Shown one piece after another: positions 15,902 to 23,792 of a stretch of DNA of 26,744 nucleotides. The notes below the pieces were generated by a model. The model did no database searches, was not told the origin of the DNA, and was given only the letters and a program-made list of their open reading frames with translations. The DNA comes from Pelagibius sp050330205 (lineage in GTDB: Bacteria; Pseudomonadota; Alphaproteobacteria; Kiloniellales; Kiloniellaceae). The first letter of the stretch is position 1. The number at the start of each line of letters is the position of its first letter. The stretch lies in NCBI GenBank assembly GCA_050330205.1, contig JBHJOA010000034.1, positions 1-26,744 of the forward strand. The letters run 5' to 3'. The position numbers were made by a program, and so were the translations under genes.

Positions 15902-16489
15902 ATGCTATTCAGAAACCCGGCAGGCAGCGGACAGGGTGGGAGCCCCATACAATTGCATGACAACCTATCTGGCGCGGACGGCCCGGATGAACTGACTGTG
16001 CGGCGGCAGCGCGGAGAGTCGGTCGGACCGGTGGTGGCGCAGGGCTTCGGGTTCCTGTCGGAAATTCTCGAGCAAGCCGTCGCCTACTGGCACGAGATTC
16101 GCGGCGACTCCCGGATCCCTCGCCGCGATAACCTGGTCCCGGAGGAGATCGTCGGCCTGTGGCCGCATATCCTGATGGTCGACGTCATCGACGACGGCGG
16201 CGACTACTTCGTTCGTCTGTTCGGCCAAAGACTGGTCGACACCTACGGCGAACAGACCGGGCGCAAGCTGTCGGACGCCAGGGTTCCGGACCTGGTGCGC
16301 GACAGGTCGCGGCAACTCTTCGACTTCTGCCTGACCAACTGCGCCCCCACCTACGCCTACTGGCCTGAGATGACTGCTAAGCGCCGCCGCTTCTTCGATG
16401 TCGAGGCGCTTTGCCTGCCGCTGTCCAGCGACGGGACGACCCTCGACCGCATGCTGTCCCTGAACGTGAACTCGCTTCGCGAGATCTAG
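15902..16489 (+). CDS. Second PAS_5-type PAS domain protein
   Basis: A 195-residue protein with one PAS_5-like domain. It shows LEQAVAYWHEIRGDSRIPRRDNLVPEEIVGLWPHILMVDVIDDGGDYFVRLFGQRLVDTYGEQTGRKLSD, then a strand-rich end (FDVEALCLPLSSDG). No output domain is attached. The start is uncertain. The ATG at 15902 has no close ribosome-binding site, while a TTG at 15863 would add 13 residues. A GGAGG at 15872-15876 fits neither well. The gene shares family and length with the protein at 10753-11340 but differs widely in sequence, so the two are not a recent duplication. It lies just upstream of the hopanoid genes, without a known link to them. Confidence 0.8.
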   Translation: MLFRNPAGSGQGGSPIQLHDNLSGADGPDELTVRRQRGESVGPVVAQGFGFLSEILEQAVAYWHEIRGDSRIPRRDNLVPEEIVGLWPHILMVDVIDDGGDYFVRLFGQRLVDTYGEQTGRKLSDARVPDLVRDRSRQLFDFCLTNCAPTYAYWPEMTAKRRRFFDVEALCLPLSSDGTTLDRMLSLNVNSLREI

Positions 16490-16574
16490 CGGGGGGCAGG
16501 TCCGCTGCACGGCTTGCACTGACCGGCAAAGCCACCGATAACGGACGGCGAATCGCCCGCCCGGGAATTGCCCC

Positions 16575-17795
16575 TTGCCTCTGCCGACACCGCCCCTCGC
16601 CATCGCCCTGCTGTGCCTGTGCATCTGGATCTACCTGATCGGATTCCGGGGCGGCTTCTGGCGCTCGGCCGAGCGCCTGGAGGAATCGCCGGCGCCGCCC
16701 GCGGCCTGGCCGGCGGTCAGCGTCGTCGTGCCGGCGCGCAGCGAGGCGGAAGTCATCGCCGAAAGCCTCGCCTCGCTGCTGGACCAGGACTATCCGGGGC
16801 CGCTGACGGTGACCCTGGTCGACGATCTCAGCGAGGATGCCACCGCCGCCATCGCGCGGGACACGGCGGCCGTGAGCGGGCATCCGGAGCGCTTCCGCCT
16901 GCTGCCCGCCGCCGACCTGCCGCCGGGCTGGACCGGCAAGCTCTGGGCCCTGCACCAGGGCTGCGGCCAAGCCGATCCCGGCGCCGAATTCCTCTGGTTC
17001 AGCGACGCCGACATCCGCCAGCCGCCCGGCGCCCTGCGGCTCCTGGTGGCCAAGGCGGAGGCGGAGGGCCGCGACATGGTCTCGCTCATGGTCTCGTTGC
17101 GCTGCGAGAGCTTCTGGGAGCGCCTGCTGATCCCCCCCTTCGTCTATTTCTTCCAGAAGCTCTACCCCTTCGCCTGGGTGAAGAATCCCGACAAGACCAC
17201 GGCGGCGGCCGCCGGCGGCTGCGTGCTGCTGCGCCGGGCGGCGCTGGAGCGCATCGGCGGCATCCCGGCGATCCGCGACGCGCTGATCGACGACTGCGCC
17301 CTTGCCGGCGCCGTGAAGGCCGCCCGGACGCCCGGCAGCCCGGGCATCTGGCTCGGCCTCGCCACCGAGGTGCGCTCGATCCGGCCCTACAGCGGGCTCG
17401 GGGTGATCTGGGACATGGTGGCGCGCAGCGCCTATACGCAGCTCCGGCACTCGCCCCTGCTGCTGGCCGGCACGCTGATCGGCATGGTGCTGACCTACCT
17501 TGTCCCGCCGCTGCTGCTGCTCGGCTATCCCTGGCACCAGGAGGCCTGGCCGGCGCTGGTCGGCGGGCTGACCTGGCTGCTGATGGGGCTCTCCCTGGTG
17601 CCGACCTTGAGGCTCTATGGCCAGTCGTCCCTGTTCGCGCCTTTGCTGCCGCTGGCGGCTGCTCTATACAGCGCCATGACGTTCGATTCCGCCCTGCGGC
17701 ACTGGCGTGGCCAGGGCGGGCGGTGGAAAGGGCGCGTGCAGGACACCTCCAGCGGCCGCGGCCTTCGCCTGGATGACGAAGGTTCGCGGCGCTAA
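16575..17795 (+). CDS. hpnB: Hopanoid-associated glycosyltransferase (GT2), HpnB
   Basis: A 406-residue membrane-bound family 2 glycosyltransferase. An N-terminal helix (about 8-24) precedes the GT-A domain with VSVVVPARSEAEVIAESLASLLDQDYPG, the acidic DDLSED segment and the metal-binding FSDADI. A KNPDKTTAAAAGGCVLLRR stretch is typical of HpnB. Two or three C-terminal helices follow (about 285-365). HpnB is consistently encoded at the front of hopanoid operons, but its sugar donor and acceptor are not established. The TTG at 16575 is chosen for lack of a better codon, with a weak GGGA upstream. It is the first gene of the hpnBCDE-shc-hpnG run, with hpnC following after 34 nt. Confidence 0.92.
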   Translation: MPLPTPPLAIALLCLCIWIYLIGFRGGFWRSAERLEESPAPPAAWPAVSVVVPARSEAEVIAESLASLLDQDYPGPLTVTLVDDLSEDATAAIARDTAAVSGHPERFRLLPAADLPPGWTGKLWALHQGCGQADPGAEFLWFSDADIRQPPGALRLLVAKAEAEGRDMVSLMVSLRCESFWERLLIPPFVYFFQKLYPFAWVKNPDKTTAAAAGGCVLLRRAALERIGGIPAIRDALIDDCALAGAVKAARTPGSPGIWLGLATEVRSIRPYSGLGVIWDMVARSAYTQLRHSPLLLAGTLIGMVLTYLVPPLLLLGYPWHQEAWPALVGGLTWLLMGLSLVPTLRLYGQSSLFAPLLPLAAALYSAMTFDSALRHWRGQGGRWKGRVQDTSSGRGLRLDDEGSRR

Positions 17796-17829
17796 GCTTG
17801 GCCGCAACGGCAACGCAAGAACGGGACGC

Positions 17830-18735
17830 ATGACGGAGAGCGCGGTCGAGACCCCGTCGGGCAAAGGCGCGGCGGACGAGAATTTCCCGGTCGGGTCCTG
17901 GCTGCTGCCAGCGGCCCTGCGCCCGCACGTCGCGACCTACTACGCTTTCGCCCGCGCCATCGACGACATCGCCGACAACCCCGGGCTCGCGCCGGAAGAC
18001 AAGATCGCCCGGCTCTCGGCCTTCGAGGCAGCGCTGACCGGCGCCGGAACGGCGCCCGGTGCCGGAACGGCGCCCGGTGCCGGCCTGGAAAAAGCCTCCC
18101 GCCTGCGCGCCAGCCTCGCCGCCACCGGGGTGCCCAGTGCGCGCGGCAGCGATCTCATTGCCGCCTTCAAACAGGATGCCGTGAAGTTGCGCTACGCCGA
18201 CTGGGGCGAACTGCTCGGCTATTGCCGCTTGTCCGCCAACCCTGTGGGGCGCTACCTGCTCGACCTGCACGGCGAGGACCCTGCCGGATATCCCGCCTCC
18301 GACGCCCTCTGCACGGCCCTGCAGATCCTCAACCACCTGCAGGACTGCCAGGACGACTACCGCGACCTCGACCGCGTCTATCTGCCGGAAAACTGGCTGC
18401 GGGACGAGGGCCTCGACGTCACGGTGCTGCGGCAGAAGGCGAGCCCTCCTGCCTTCCGCCGCCTGCTCGACCGCTGCCTCGACGGCGTCGACGGCCTGCT
18501 GGCCGAGGCCGAACGGCTGCCCCGCCTGCTGCGCTCGCCGCGTCTTGCCATGGAATCGGCGGTGATCGTCCATCTCGCCCGCCGCCTCGCCGCGCGGCTG
18601 CGCGCCGGCGATCCGCTGGCCGGCCGCGTCGCGCTGAGTCGCGCCGATTTCCTCCTTTGCGGGATCAAAGGCATCTTCGGCGTCCAAGCCGGGCGCCTGC
18701 TCGGGCGGCGAGCGCCGGCGGACCAGCGCGGATGA
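17830..18735 (+). CDS. hpnC: Hydroxysqualene synthase HpnC
   Basis: A 301-residue squalene/phytoene synthase-type enzyme. It carries both metal-binding Asp motifs: DDIADN at residues 45-50 within YYAFARAIDDIAD, and DCQDD at 172-176 within NHLQDCQDDYRDLDRVYLP. By the established HpnCDE pathway, HpnC converts presqualene diphosphate into hydroxysqualene. The ATG at 17830 is chosen because it gives the normal N-terminus (ENFPVGSWLLP follows shortly) and avoids overlap with hpnB. An in-frame ATG at 17773 exists. An unusual 18-bp tandem repeat (18043-18078) inserts GAGTAPGAGTAPGAG into the loop after the first Asp motif. The stop overlaps the hpnD start as ATGA, indicating translational coupling. 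Confidence 0.95.
   Translation: MTESAVETPSGKGAADENFPVGSWLLPAALRPHVATYYAFARAIDDIADNPGLAPEDKIARLSAFEAALTGAGTAPGAGTAPGAGLEKASRLRASLAATGVPSARGSDLIAAFKQDAVKLRYADWGELLGYCRLSANPVGRYLLDLHGEDPAGYPASDALCTALQILNHLQDCQDDYRDLDRVYLPENWLRDEGLDVTVLRQKASPPAFRRLLDRCLDGVDGLLAEAERLPRLLRSPRLAMESAVIVHLARRLAARLRAGDPLAGRVALSRADFLLCGIKGIFGVQAGRLLGRRAPADQRG
18043..18078 (+). repeat. 18-bp perfect tandem repeat, two in-frame copies inside hpnC
   Basis: The unit GCCGGAACGGCGCCCGGT occurs at 18043-18060 and again at 18061-18078, and a third copy begins (GCCGG) before the match breaks. It encodes AGTAPG-type residues in a surface-loop position between conserved helices, so it should be tolerated by the fold. Confidence 0.9.
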
Positions 18736-19613
18736 CGGCCCCCGCCACCCCAGCGGCCGCGGTGCTGCCGCCGGCCGCCGCCACCGCGGCTCAGGCGCAC
18801 GTGCGCACCGTCGCCACCCGGTCCGGCTCCTCCTTCCTCTGGGGCATGCGGCTGCTGGCACGCCCGCGCCGTGAGGCGATGTACGCCATTTACGCCTTCT
18901 GCCGCGAAGTCGACGACATCGCCGACGAAGGCGGCAGCCCCGAGGAAAAACTGCGTCGGCTGGCCGCCTGGCGCGATGAGATCGAGCACCTCTATGCCGG
19001 CCGTCCGACCCGGCCGACGGCCCAGGCGCTGCTGCGCCCTCTGCGTGACTACGGCCTGCCCAAAGACGAGTTCCTCGCCGTCATTGACGGCATGGAAATG
19101 GACGCCCGCGCCGACATCCGGGCGCCTTCCATGGCCGAGTTCCGGCTCTACTGCCGGCGCGTTGCGGGGGCCGTCGGCGTGCTCTCCGTCCACGCCTTCG
19201 GTGCCACGGAGCCCGAGGCGCAGGATCTCGCGCTGGCTGAGGGCGACGCCCTGCAGTTCACCAACATCCTGCGCGACATTGCCGAGGACGCCGGGCGCGG
19301 CCGGCTCTACCTGCCGCGCGAGTTGCTGCAGCGCCACGGCATCACGACCGACGATCCCCTGGCGGTGCTGGACGACCCCCGCCTGCCAGCCGTCTGCCGT
19401 GACCTTGCGGTTCTGGCCGCAGAGCGCTTCGCCGAGGCCGAGCGTCTGATGGCGCGCTGCCGCCGCGGCCCCATGCGCCCGGCGCGCATCATGCTGGCAG
19501 TCTACCGGCGCCTGCTGACCCGCCTGCAGCAGCAGGGCTGGCGCGACCCGCGCACGGAGGTCCGCCTGCCCAAGGCGGAAAAGCTCTGGATCGCCCTGAG
19601 GCACGGACTCTGA
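18732..19613 (+). CDS. hpnD: Presqualene diphosphate synthase HpnD
   Basis: A 293-residue squalene synthase-family enzyme paralogous to HpnC. Its motifs are AFCREVDDIADE (Asp61, Asp62, Asp65) and FTNILRDIAEDAGRGRLYLP (Asp182 to Asp186), the two Mg-diphosphate binding sites. SGSSFLWGMRLL, near residue 31, is the usual N-terminal block. In the established pathway, HpnD condenses two farnesyl diphosphates to presqualene diphosphate, feeding HpnC. The ATG at 18732 overlaps the hpnC stop, which fixes the start. The first roughly 20 residues are Ala/Pro-rich and probably disordered. hpnE begins three nt after the stop. Upstream continuation of the open frame into hpnC is a shadow of high GC. Confidence 0.95.
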   Translation: MTAPATPAAAVLPPAAATAAQAHVRTVATRSGSSFLWGMRLLARPRREAMYAIYAFCREVDDIADEGGSPEEKLRRLAAWRDEIEHLYAGRPTRPTAQALLRPLRDYGLPKDEFLAVIDGMEMDARADIRAPSMAEFRLYCRRVAGAVGVLSVHAFGATEPEAQDLALAEGDALQFTNILRDIAEDAGRGRLYLPRELLQRHGITTDDPLAVLDDPRLPAVCRDLAVLAAERFAEAERLMARCRRGPMRPARIMLAVYRRLLTRLQQQGWRDPRTEVRLPKAEKLWIALRHGL

Positions 19614-19616
19614 CCC

Positions 19617-20915
19617 ATGGCTGAGACCGCTTCCCGGCGCAGCGCCCCCCGGGGCCGCGCACATGTCGTGGGCGCCGGCATTGCCGGGCTGTCCGCCGCA
19701 CTGCGTCTCGCCGAACAGGGCTGGCAGGTGTCGCTCCACGAGGCCGCCGCCCAGGCCGGCGGTCGTTGCCGCTCCTATGTCGACGCCAAGCTGGAGCGCA
19801 GCATCGACAACGGCAACCACATGCTGCTGGCCGCCAACACCGCGGCCCTCGACTTCGTGGCGGAGATCGGCGCCGCCGACCGACTGACCCGGCCCGCCCG
19901 CGCCACCTTCCCCTTTCTCGACCTGGCAACCGGCGAGCGCTGGACGGTCACGCCGAGCCGCGGCCCGATTCCCTGGTGGATCTTCAGCGCCAAGAGCCGC
20001 ATCCCCGGCAGCGGCATTGGCGACTACCTGGGAGCCTGGCGCCTCGCCACAGCGTCCGAGGACGCCACCGTGGCAGACTGCCTCGGCGACCGCGGACCCC
20101 TGTGGCAGCGCTTCTGGGTCCCGCTTACCGTCGCCGCCCTGAATACCCACCCGCGCGAGGCCTCGGCCCGCCTGCTGTGGCTGGTACTGCGCGAGTCCTT
20201 CGCCAAGGGGGCCGACGCGTGCCGGCCCTTCGTGGCGCGCCGCGGCCTGAGCGACGTCTTCGTCGACCCGGCACTGGAAACCCTGCGCCGCCGCGGTGGC
20301 GAAGTCGCCTTCGGCCGGCGGCTGCGGGCGCTGGCCTTCGACGGCGGCCGGGTCACCGCCCTCGACTTCGGCGAGCGGCGTATCGACCTCGTCCCCGAGG
20401 ACTCGGTCGTGCTCGCCCTGCCGCCGGCCGTGGCCGGCGACCTGCTGCCCGGCCTCGACGTGCCGCGCGACAGCCGACCCATCGTAAACGCCCACCTGCG
20501 CCTGCCGGAGGGTGTCCGCCCGGCCTGGGTACCGGCCGCCGAACTGCCGTTCCTGGGGCTGGTGGGCGGCGCCGCCGACTGGCTGTTCCTGCGCGACGAC
20601 GTGGTGAGCCTGACGGTCAGCGCCGCCGAAACGCTGGCGGAACGCCCGGCCGAGGAGATCGCCCGCCTCATGTGGCGCGACACCGCCAAGGCCCTCGGCC
20701 TCGACCCCTCGGCTGAGCCGATTGTCCGCATCGTCAAGGAAAAGCGCGCCACCCTGGCTCAGACTCCGGCGGCGCTGCGCCTCAGGCCCGGTCCGCGGAC
20801 GCGTTGGCCGAACCTCGCCCTGGCCGGCGATTGGACCGACACCGGCTATCCCGCCACCATCGAATCGGCGGTGCGTTCGGGCAGCGCCGCTGCCGCTGCA
20901 CTGTCGAAAAGGTGA
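19617..20915 (+). CDS. hpnE: Hydroxysqualene dehydroxylase HpnE (FAD-dependent)
   Basis: A 432-residue flavoprotein of the amine oxidase/phytoene desaturase type. The N-terminal dinucleotide-binding motif is VVGAGIAGLSAALRLAEQGWQVSLHE (Gly19, Gly21, Gly24), followed by AGGRCRS. The C-terminal FAD-contact segment is LALAGDWTDTGYPATIESAVRSG. In the hopanoid route, HpnE reductively removes the hydroxyl of hydroxysqualene to give squalene. The ATG at 19617 is three nt after the hpnD stop and probably relies on coupled translation, because no good ribosome-binding site is visible. A 167-nt gap then separates it from shc. That gap is the largest in the plus-strand run and could hold an internal promoter, although I see no convincing one. 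Confidence 0.94.
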   Translation: MAETASRRSAPRGRAHVVGAGIAGLSAALRLAEQGWQVSLHEAAAQAGGRCRSYVDAKLERSIDNGNHMLLAANTAALDFVAEIGAADRLTRPARATFPFLDLATGERWTVTPSRGPIPWWIFSAKSRIPGSGIGDYLGAWRLATASEDATVADCLGDRGPLWQRFWVPLTVAALNTHPREASARLLWLVLRESFAKGADACRPFVARRGLSDVFVDPALETLRRRGGEVAFGRRLRALAFDGGRVTALDFGERRIDLVPEDSVVLALPPAVAGDLLPGLDVPRDSRPIVNAHLRLPEGVRPAWVPAAELPFLGLVGGAADWLFLRDDVVSLTVSAAETLAERPAEEIARLMWRDTAKALGLDPSAEPIVRIVKEKRATLAQTPAALRLRPGPRTRWPNLALAGDWTDTGYPATIESAVRSGSAAAAALSKR

Positions 20916-21082
20916 ATAGGCCCGATTGCGTGGTGGCTGGGGCTTGCAAGACCCGGTATCCTTGACCAAAATTCCTACAAATCCGCTGATTCGCGGGCGA
21001 AGCTTCGGGGGAGGCCAGCGCTTGAGGGCAGTCGACAGGGATCGCACATCCACAGCATAAGGCCTTGCCGGCAAAGGATCAG

Positions 21083-23065
21083 ATGACCAGCAGTATCGCA
21101 GCCCGAGACCGGGACAGCGTCCCTACCCCAGCCGCCCCCCTTCCAGATATCGATGCCGTCGACGCGCTCGTCGAAGAGATGGCGGCGGCCCTGAAGGCGG
21201 AGCAGCGTCCGGACGGCCATTGGCTGTTCGAACTGGAGGCCGACGCCACCATCCCGGCCGAGTACATCTTTCTGCAGCATTTCCTGGGCCAGGTCGACAC
21301 GCCGCGGTTCCGCGAGATCGAGCCGAAGATCGCCAACCACCTCCGCGCCATCCAGGGCCGCGACGGCGGCTGGCCGCTGTTCCACGACGGCGATCTGGAC
21401 ATCAGCGCCAGCGTGAAGGCCTACTTCGCCCTGAAGCTGGCAGGTGACGACCCCGAGGCGGCGCACATGCGGCGCGCCCGCGAGGCCATTCTCGCGGCCG
21501 GCGGCGCCGCGCAGAGCAACGTCTTCACGCGCATCGCGCTCGCCCTGTTCGGCCAGGTGCCCTGGCGGGCGGTGCCGGAGATGCCGGTCGAGATCATGCT
21601 GCTGCCCAGCTGGTTCCCCTTCCACCTGTCGAAGGTGTCCTACTGGTCGCGCACGGTCATCGCGCCGTTGCTGGTGATCATGGACAAGAAGCCGCAGGCC
21701 GCCAATCCCCGCGGCGTCACCATCCGCGAACTGTTCCGCGACGACCCGGCGCGCGCAACCTACAACATGAACGCCAGTGGGAGCCCGCTGGGCGCCATCT
21801 TCGCCGGCATCGACCGGGTGCTGCGGCTCAGCGACCCGCTGCGCCCGCGCGCCAAACGTCAGAAGGCCATCAACGCGGCGATGGAATTCGTGAAGGAGCG
21901 GCTGAACGGCGAGGACGGGCTCGGCGGCATTTTCCCGGCCATGGCCAATGCCGCGATGGCTTTCCACGTGCTCGGCTACGATTGGGAGGATCCGGACTAC
22001 CGCCTGACCCGCGAGGCCATCGACCGCCTGCTGCTGCAGCGCGACGGCGACATCGTCACCTGCCAGCCCTGCCTGTCGCCGATCTGGGACACCTGCCTGG
22101 CCGCCCATGCCATGCTGGAGGCCGGCGAGCCCGGCCACAGCGATACCTTCACGCGCGCCTTCGACTGGTTGCTGGAGCGCGAGATCACCGAGGTGCGAGG
22201 CGACTGGGCCTGGCGGCGGGCCGACGCGCCGATCGGCGGCTGGCCGTTCCAGTACAACAACGCCCACTACCCCGATGTCGACGATACCGCGGTGGTGGTG
22301 CTGGCGATGGACCGCGCCGGCTCCGAGGCCAGCAAGCCGGCCATGGAGCGCGCGGCCAAGTGGATCATCGCCATGCAGAGCAGGAACGGCGGCTGGGGCG
22401 CCTTCGACGCCGACAACGCCTTCGAATACCTGAACCACATCCCCTTCGCCGACCACGGCGCGCTGCTCGATCCGCCGACCGCCGACGTCTCTGCGCGCTG
22501 CCTGTCGATGCTGGCGCAACTCGGCTACGGGCGGGACAACACCGTCGTCCGGCGCGGCCTCGACTACCTGCGCCGCGAGCAGGAGTCGGACGGCTCCTGG
22601 TACGGCCGCTGGGGCGTCAACTACGTCTACGGCACCTGGTCGGCGCTCTGCGCCTTCAATGCCTGCGGCGAGGACATGTCGGCACCGCACATCCGCAAGG
22701 CGGTCGCCTGGCTGGCAAGCCGCCAGCTGCCCGACGGCGGCTGGGGGGAAGACTGCGCCACCTACTGGGCGGCGAGGCGCGGCGAAGCCAAGGCCTCCAC
22801 CGCCTCGCAGACCGCCTGGGCCCTACTCGGCCTGATGGCCGCCGGCGAGGTGGACAGCGACGCCGTGCGCCTCGGCATCGCCTTCCTGCAGAAGCAGCCG
22901 CGCGAGGGCGCGCGCTGGGCCGAGGATTACTGGACCGGCAACGGCTTCCCGCGGGTGTTCTATCTGAAGTACCACGGCTATAGCGCCTACTTCCCGCTCT
23001 GGGCGCTGGCGCGCTACCGCAACCTGATGCGAAGCAATCAGCGGCGCGTCAGCCACGGCATGTAA
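21083..23065 (+). CDS. shc: Squalene-hopene cyclase
   Basis: A 660-residue triterpene cyclase that folds squalene into hopene/hopanol at the membrane surface. The catalytic acid motif DVDDTA is at residues 398-403 (Asp398-Val-Asp400-Asp401), within HYPDVDDTAVVVLAMDRAG. Several QW motifs are visible: EQRPDGHWLFELEAD, QGRDGGWPLF, QSRNGGWGAFDADN, QESDGSWYGRWGVNYVYGTW and QLPDGGWGEDC. The length matches the family. The ATG at 21083 has AAAGGA four nt upstream. A TTG at 21065 would add six residues and is less likely. The hpnG start is five nt after the stop. Confidence 0.97.
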   Translation: MTSSIAARDRDSVPTPAAPLPDIDAVDALVEEMAAALKAEQRPDGHWLFELEADATIPAEYIFLQHFLGQVDTPRFREIEPKIANHLRAIQGRDGGWPLFHDGDLDISASVKAYFALKLAGDDPEAAHMRRAREAILAAGGAAQSNVFTRIALALFGQVPWRAVPEMPVEIMLLPSWFPFHLSKVSYWSRTVIAPLLVIMDKKPQAANPRGVTIRELFRDDPARATYNMNASGSPLGAIFAGIDRVLRLSDPLRPRAKRQKAINAAMEFVKERLNGEDGLGGIFPAMANAAMAFHVLGYDWEDPDYRLTREAIDRLLLQRDGDIVTCQPCLSPIWDTCLAAHAMLEAGEPGHSDTFTRAFDWLLEREITEVRGDWAWRRADAPIGGWPFQYNNAHYPDVDDTAVVVLAMDRAGSEASKPAMERAAKWIIAMQSRNGGWGAFDADNAFEYLNHIPFADHGALLDPPTADVSARCLSMLAQLGYGRDNTVVRRGLDYLRREQESDGSWYGRWGVNYVYGTWSALCAFNACGEDMSAPHIRKAVAWLASRQLPDGGWGEDCATYWAARRGEAKASTASQTAWALLGLMAAGEVDSDAVRLGIAFLQKQPREGARWAEDYWTGNGFPRVFYLKYHGYSAYFPLWALARYRNLMRSNQRRVSHGM

Positions 23066-23069
23066 GGCG

Positions 23070-23792
23070 GTGCCTCCGGGCCCGGGAAGCGCCGCCCCCC
23101 CTGCGATCGGCGTGGTGACGGGACTGGCCTCCGAAGCGGCCGTGATCGCCGCCATGCTCGACGACAACGATGCGCCGACGCGTGTGGTCTGTGCGGGAGC
23201 CGACGCGACCCGCGCGGCCGTGCTCTCGCGGCAGCTGGTCGGCGAAGGCGCCGGAGCGCTGCTCAGCTTCGGCATCGCCGGCGGCCTGGCCCCCGACATC
23301 GCGTCCGGCGAGCTGATCCTCGCCGAGCGCGTCTGCGGCTCCGGTCGCGAAGACTACGCCTGCGACGCCCGTTGGCGCGCGGCGGTGGCGGCCAGGCTGA
23401 GCGAAGCCATGGTGGCCTTTCGCGGCGGCGCGATCCTCGGCAGCGCCCGCATGCTGCGCAGCGCCGCCGACAAAGAGTCCGCCCACCGGGAGAGCGCCTG
23501 CCTGGCCATCGACATGGAGTCCGCCGCGGTCGCGGCCATCGCCGCCGAGTCCGGCCTGCCCTTCCTGGCAGTGCGCGCCGTCGCCGACCGCGCCCGCGAC
23601 ACCTTGCCGTCTCTGGTGGAGAATGCCGTCAAGCCCAACGGCCGGCCGGCTGTCGGGCGCGCCGTTGCGGCCCTGCTTCGGCATCCCTCGGAGATTCCGG
23701 CAACCCTCAGGCTGGCGCGCCAGACCGAGCTCGCGCTGGCGCGTCTGCGCATGCTGGAGTCGGTGAAGGGCGCGCTACTCGGCGGCTTCTGA
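23070..23792 (+). CDS. hpnG: Hopanoid-associated phosphorylase/nucleosidase HpnG
   Basis: A 240-residue protein of the purine nucleoside phosphorylase/MTA-SAH nucleosidase superfamily. It shows IGVVTGLASEAAVIAA near the N-terminus, LLSFGIAGGLAPDIASGELILAERV (65-88), and the diagnostic LAIDMESAAVAAIA with Glu150. A further catalytic Asp is likely in RAVADRARD. In hopanoid biosynthesis it releases adenine from adenosylhopane, leading to ribosylhopane. The GTG at 23070 lies five nt after shc and uses GGCGG, a poor site, so coupling to shc is likely. The first 11 residues are Pro/Gly/Ala-rich. The 3' end overlaps hpnH, on the other strand, by 18 nt, so transcripts of the two genes run into each other. 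Confidence 0.91.
   Translation: MPPGPGSAAPPAIGVVTGLASEAAVIAAMLDDNDAPTRVVCAGADATRAAVLSRQLVGEGAGALLSFGIAGGLAPDIASGELILAERVCGSGREDYACDARWRAAVAARLSEAMVAFRGGAILGSARMLRSAADKESAHRESACLAIDMESAAVAAIAAESGLPFLAVRAVADRARDTLPSLVENAVKPNGRPAVGRAVAALLRHPSEIPATLRLARQTELALARLRMLESVKGALLGGF

Noticed and set aside
18378..21074. An 898-codon open frame on the minus strand across hpnC-hpnD-hpnE
   Set aside because: It is antisense to three clearly recognised enzymes, low in hydrophobic order and rich in Arg/Gly/Gln. This is the usual mirror frame of high-GC codon use.
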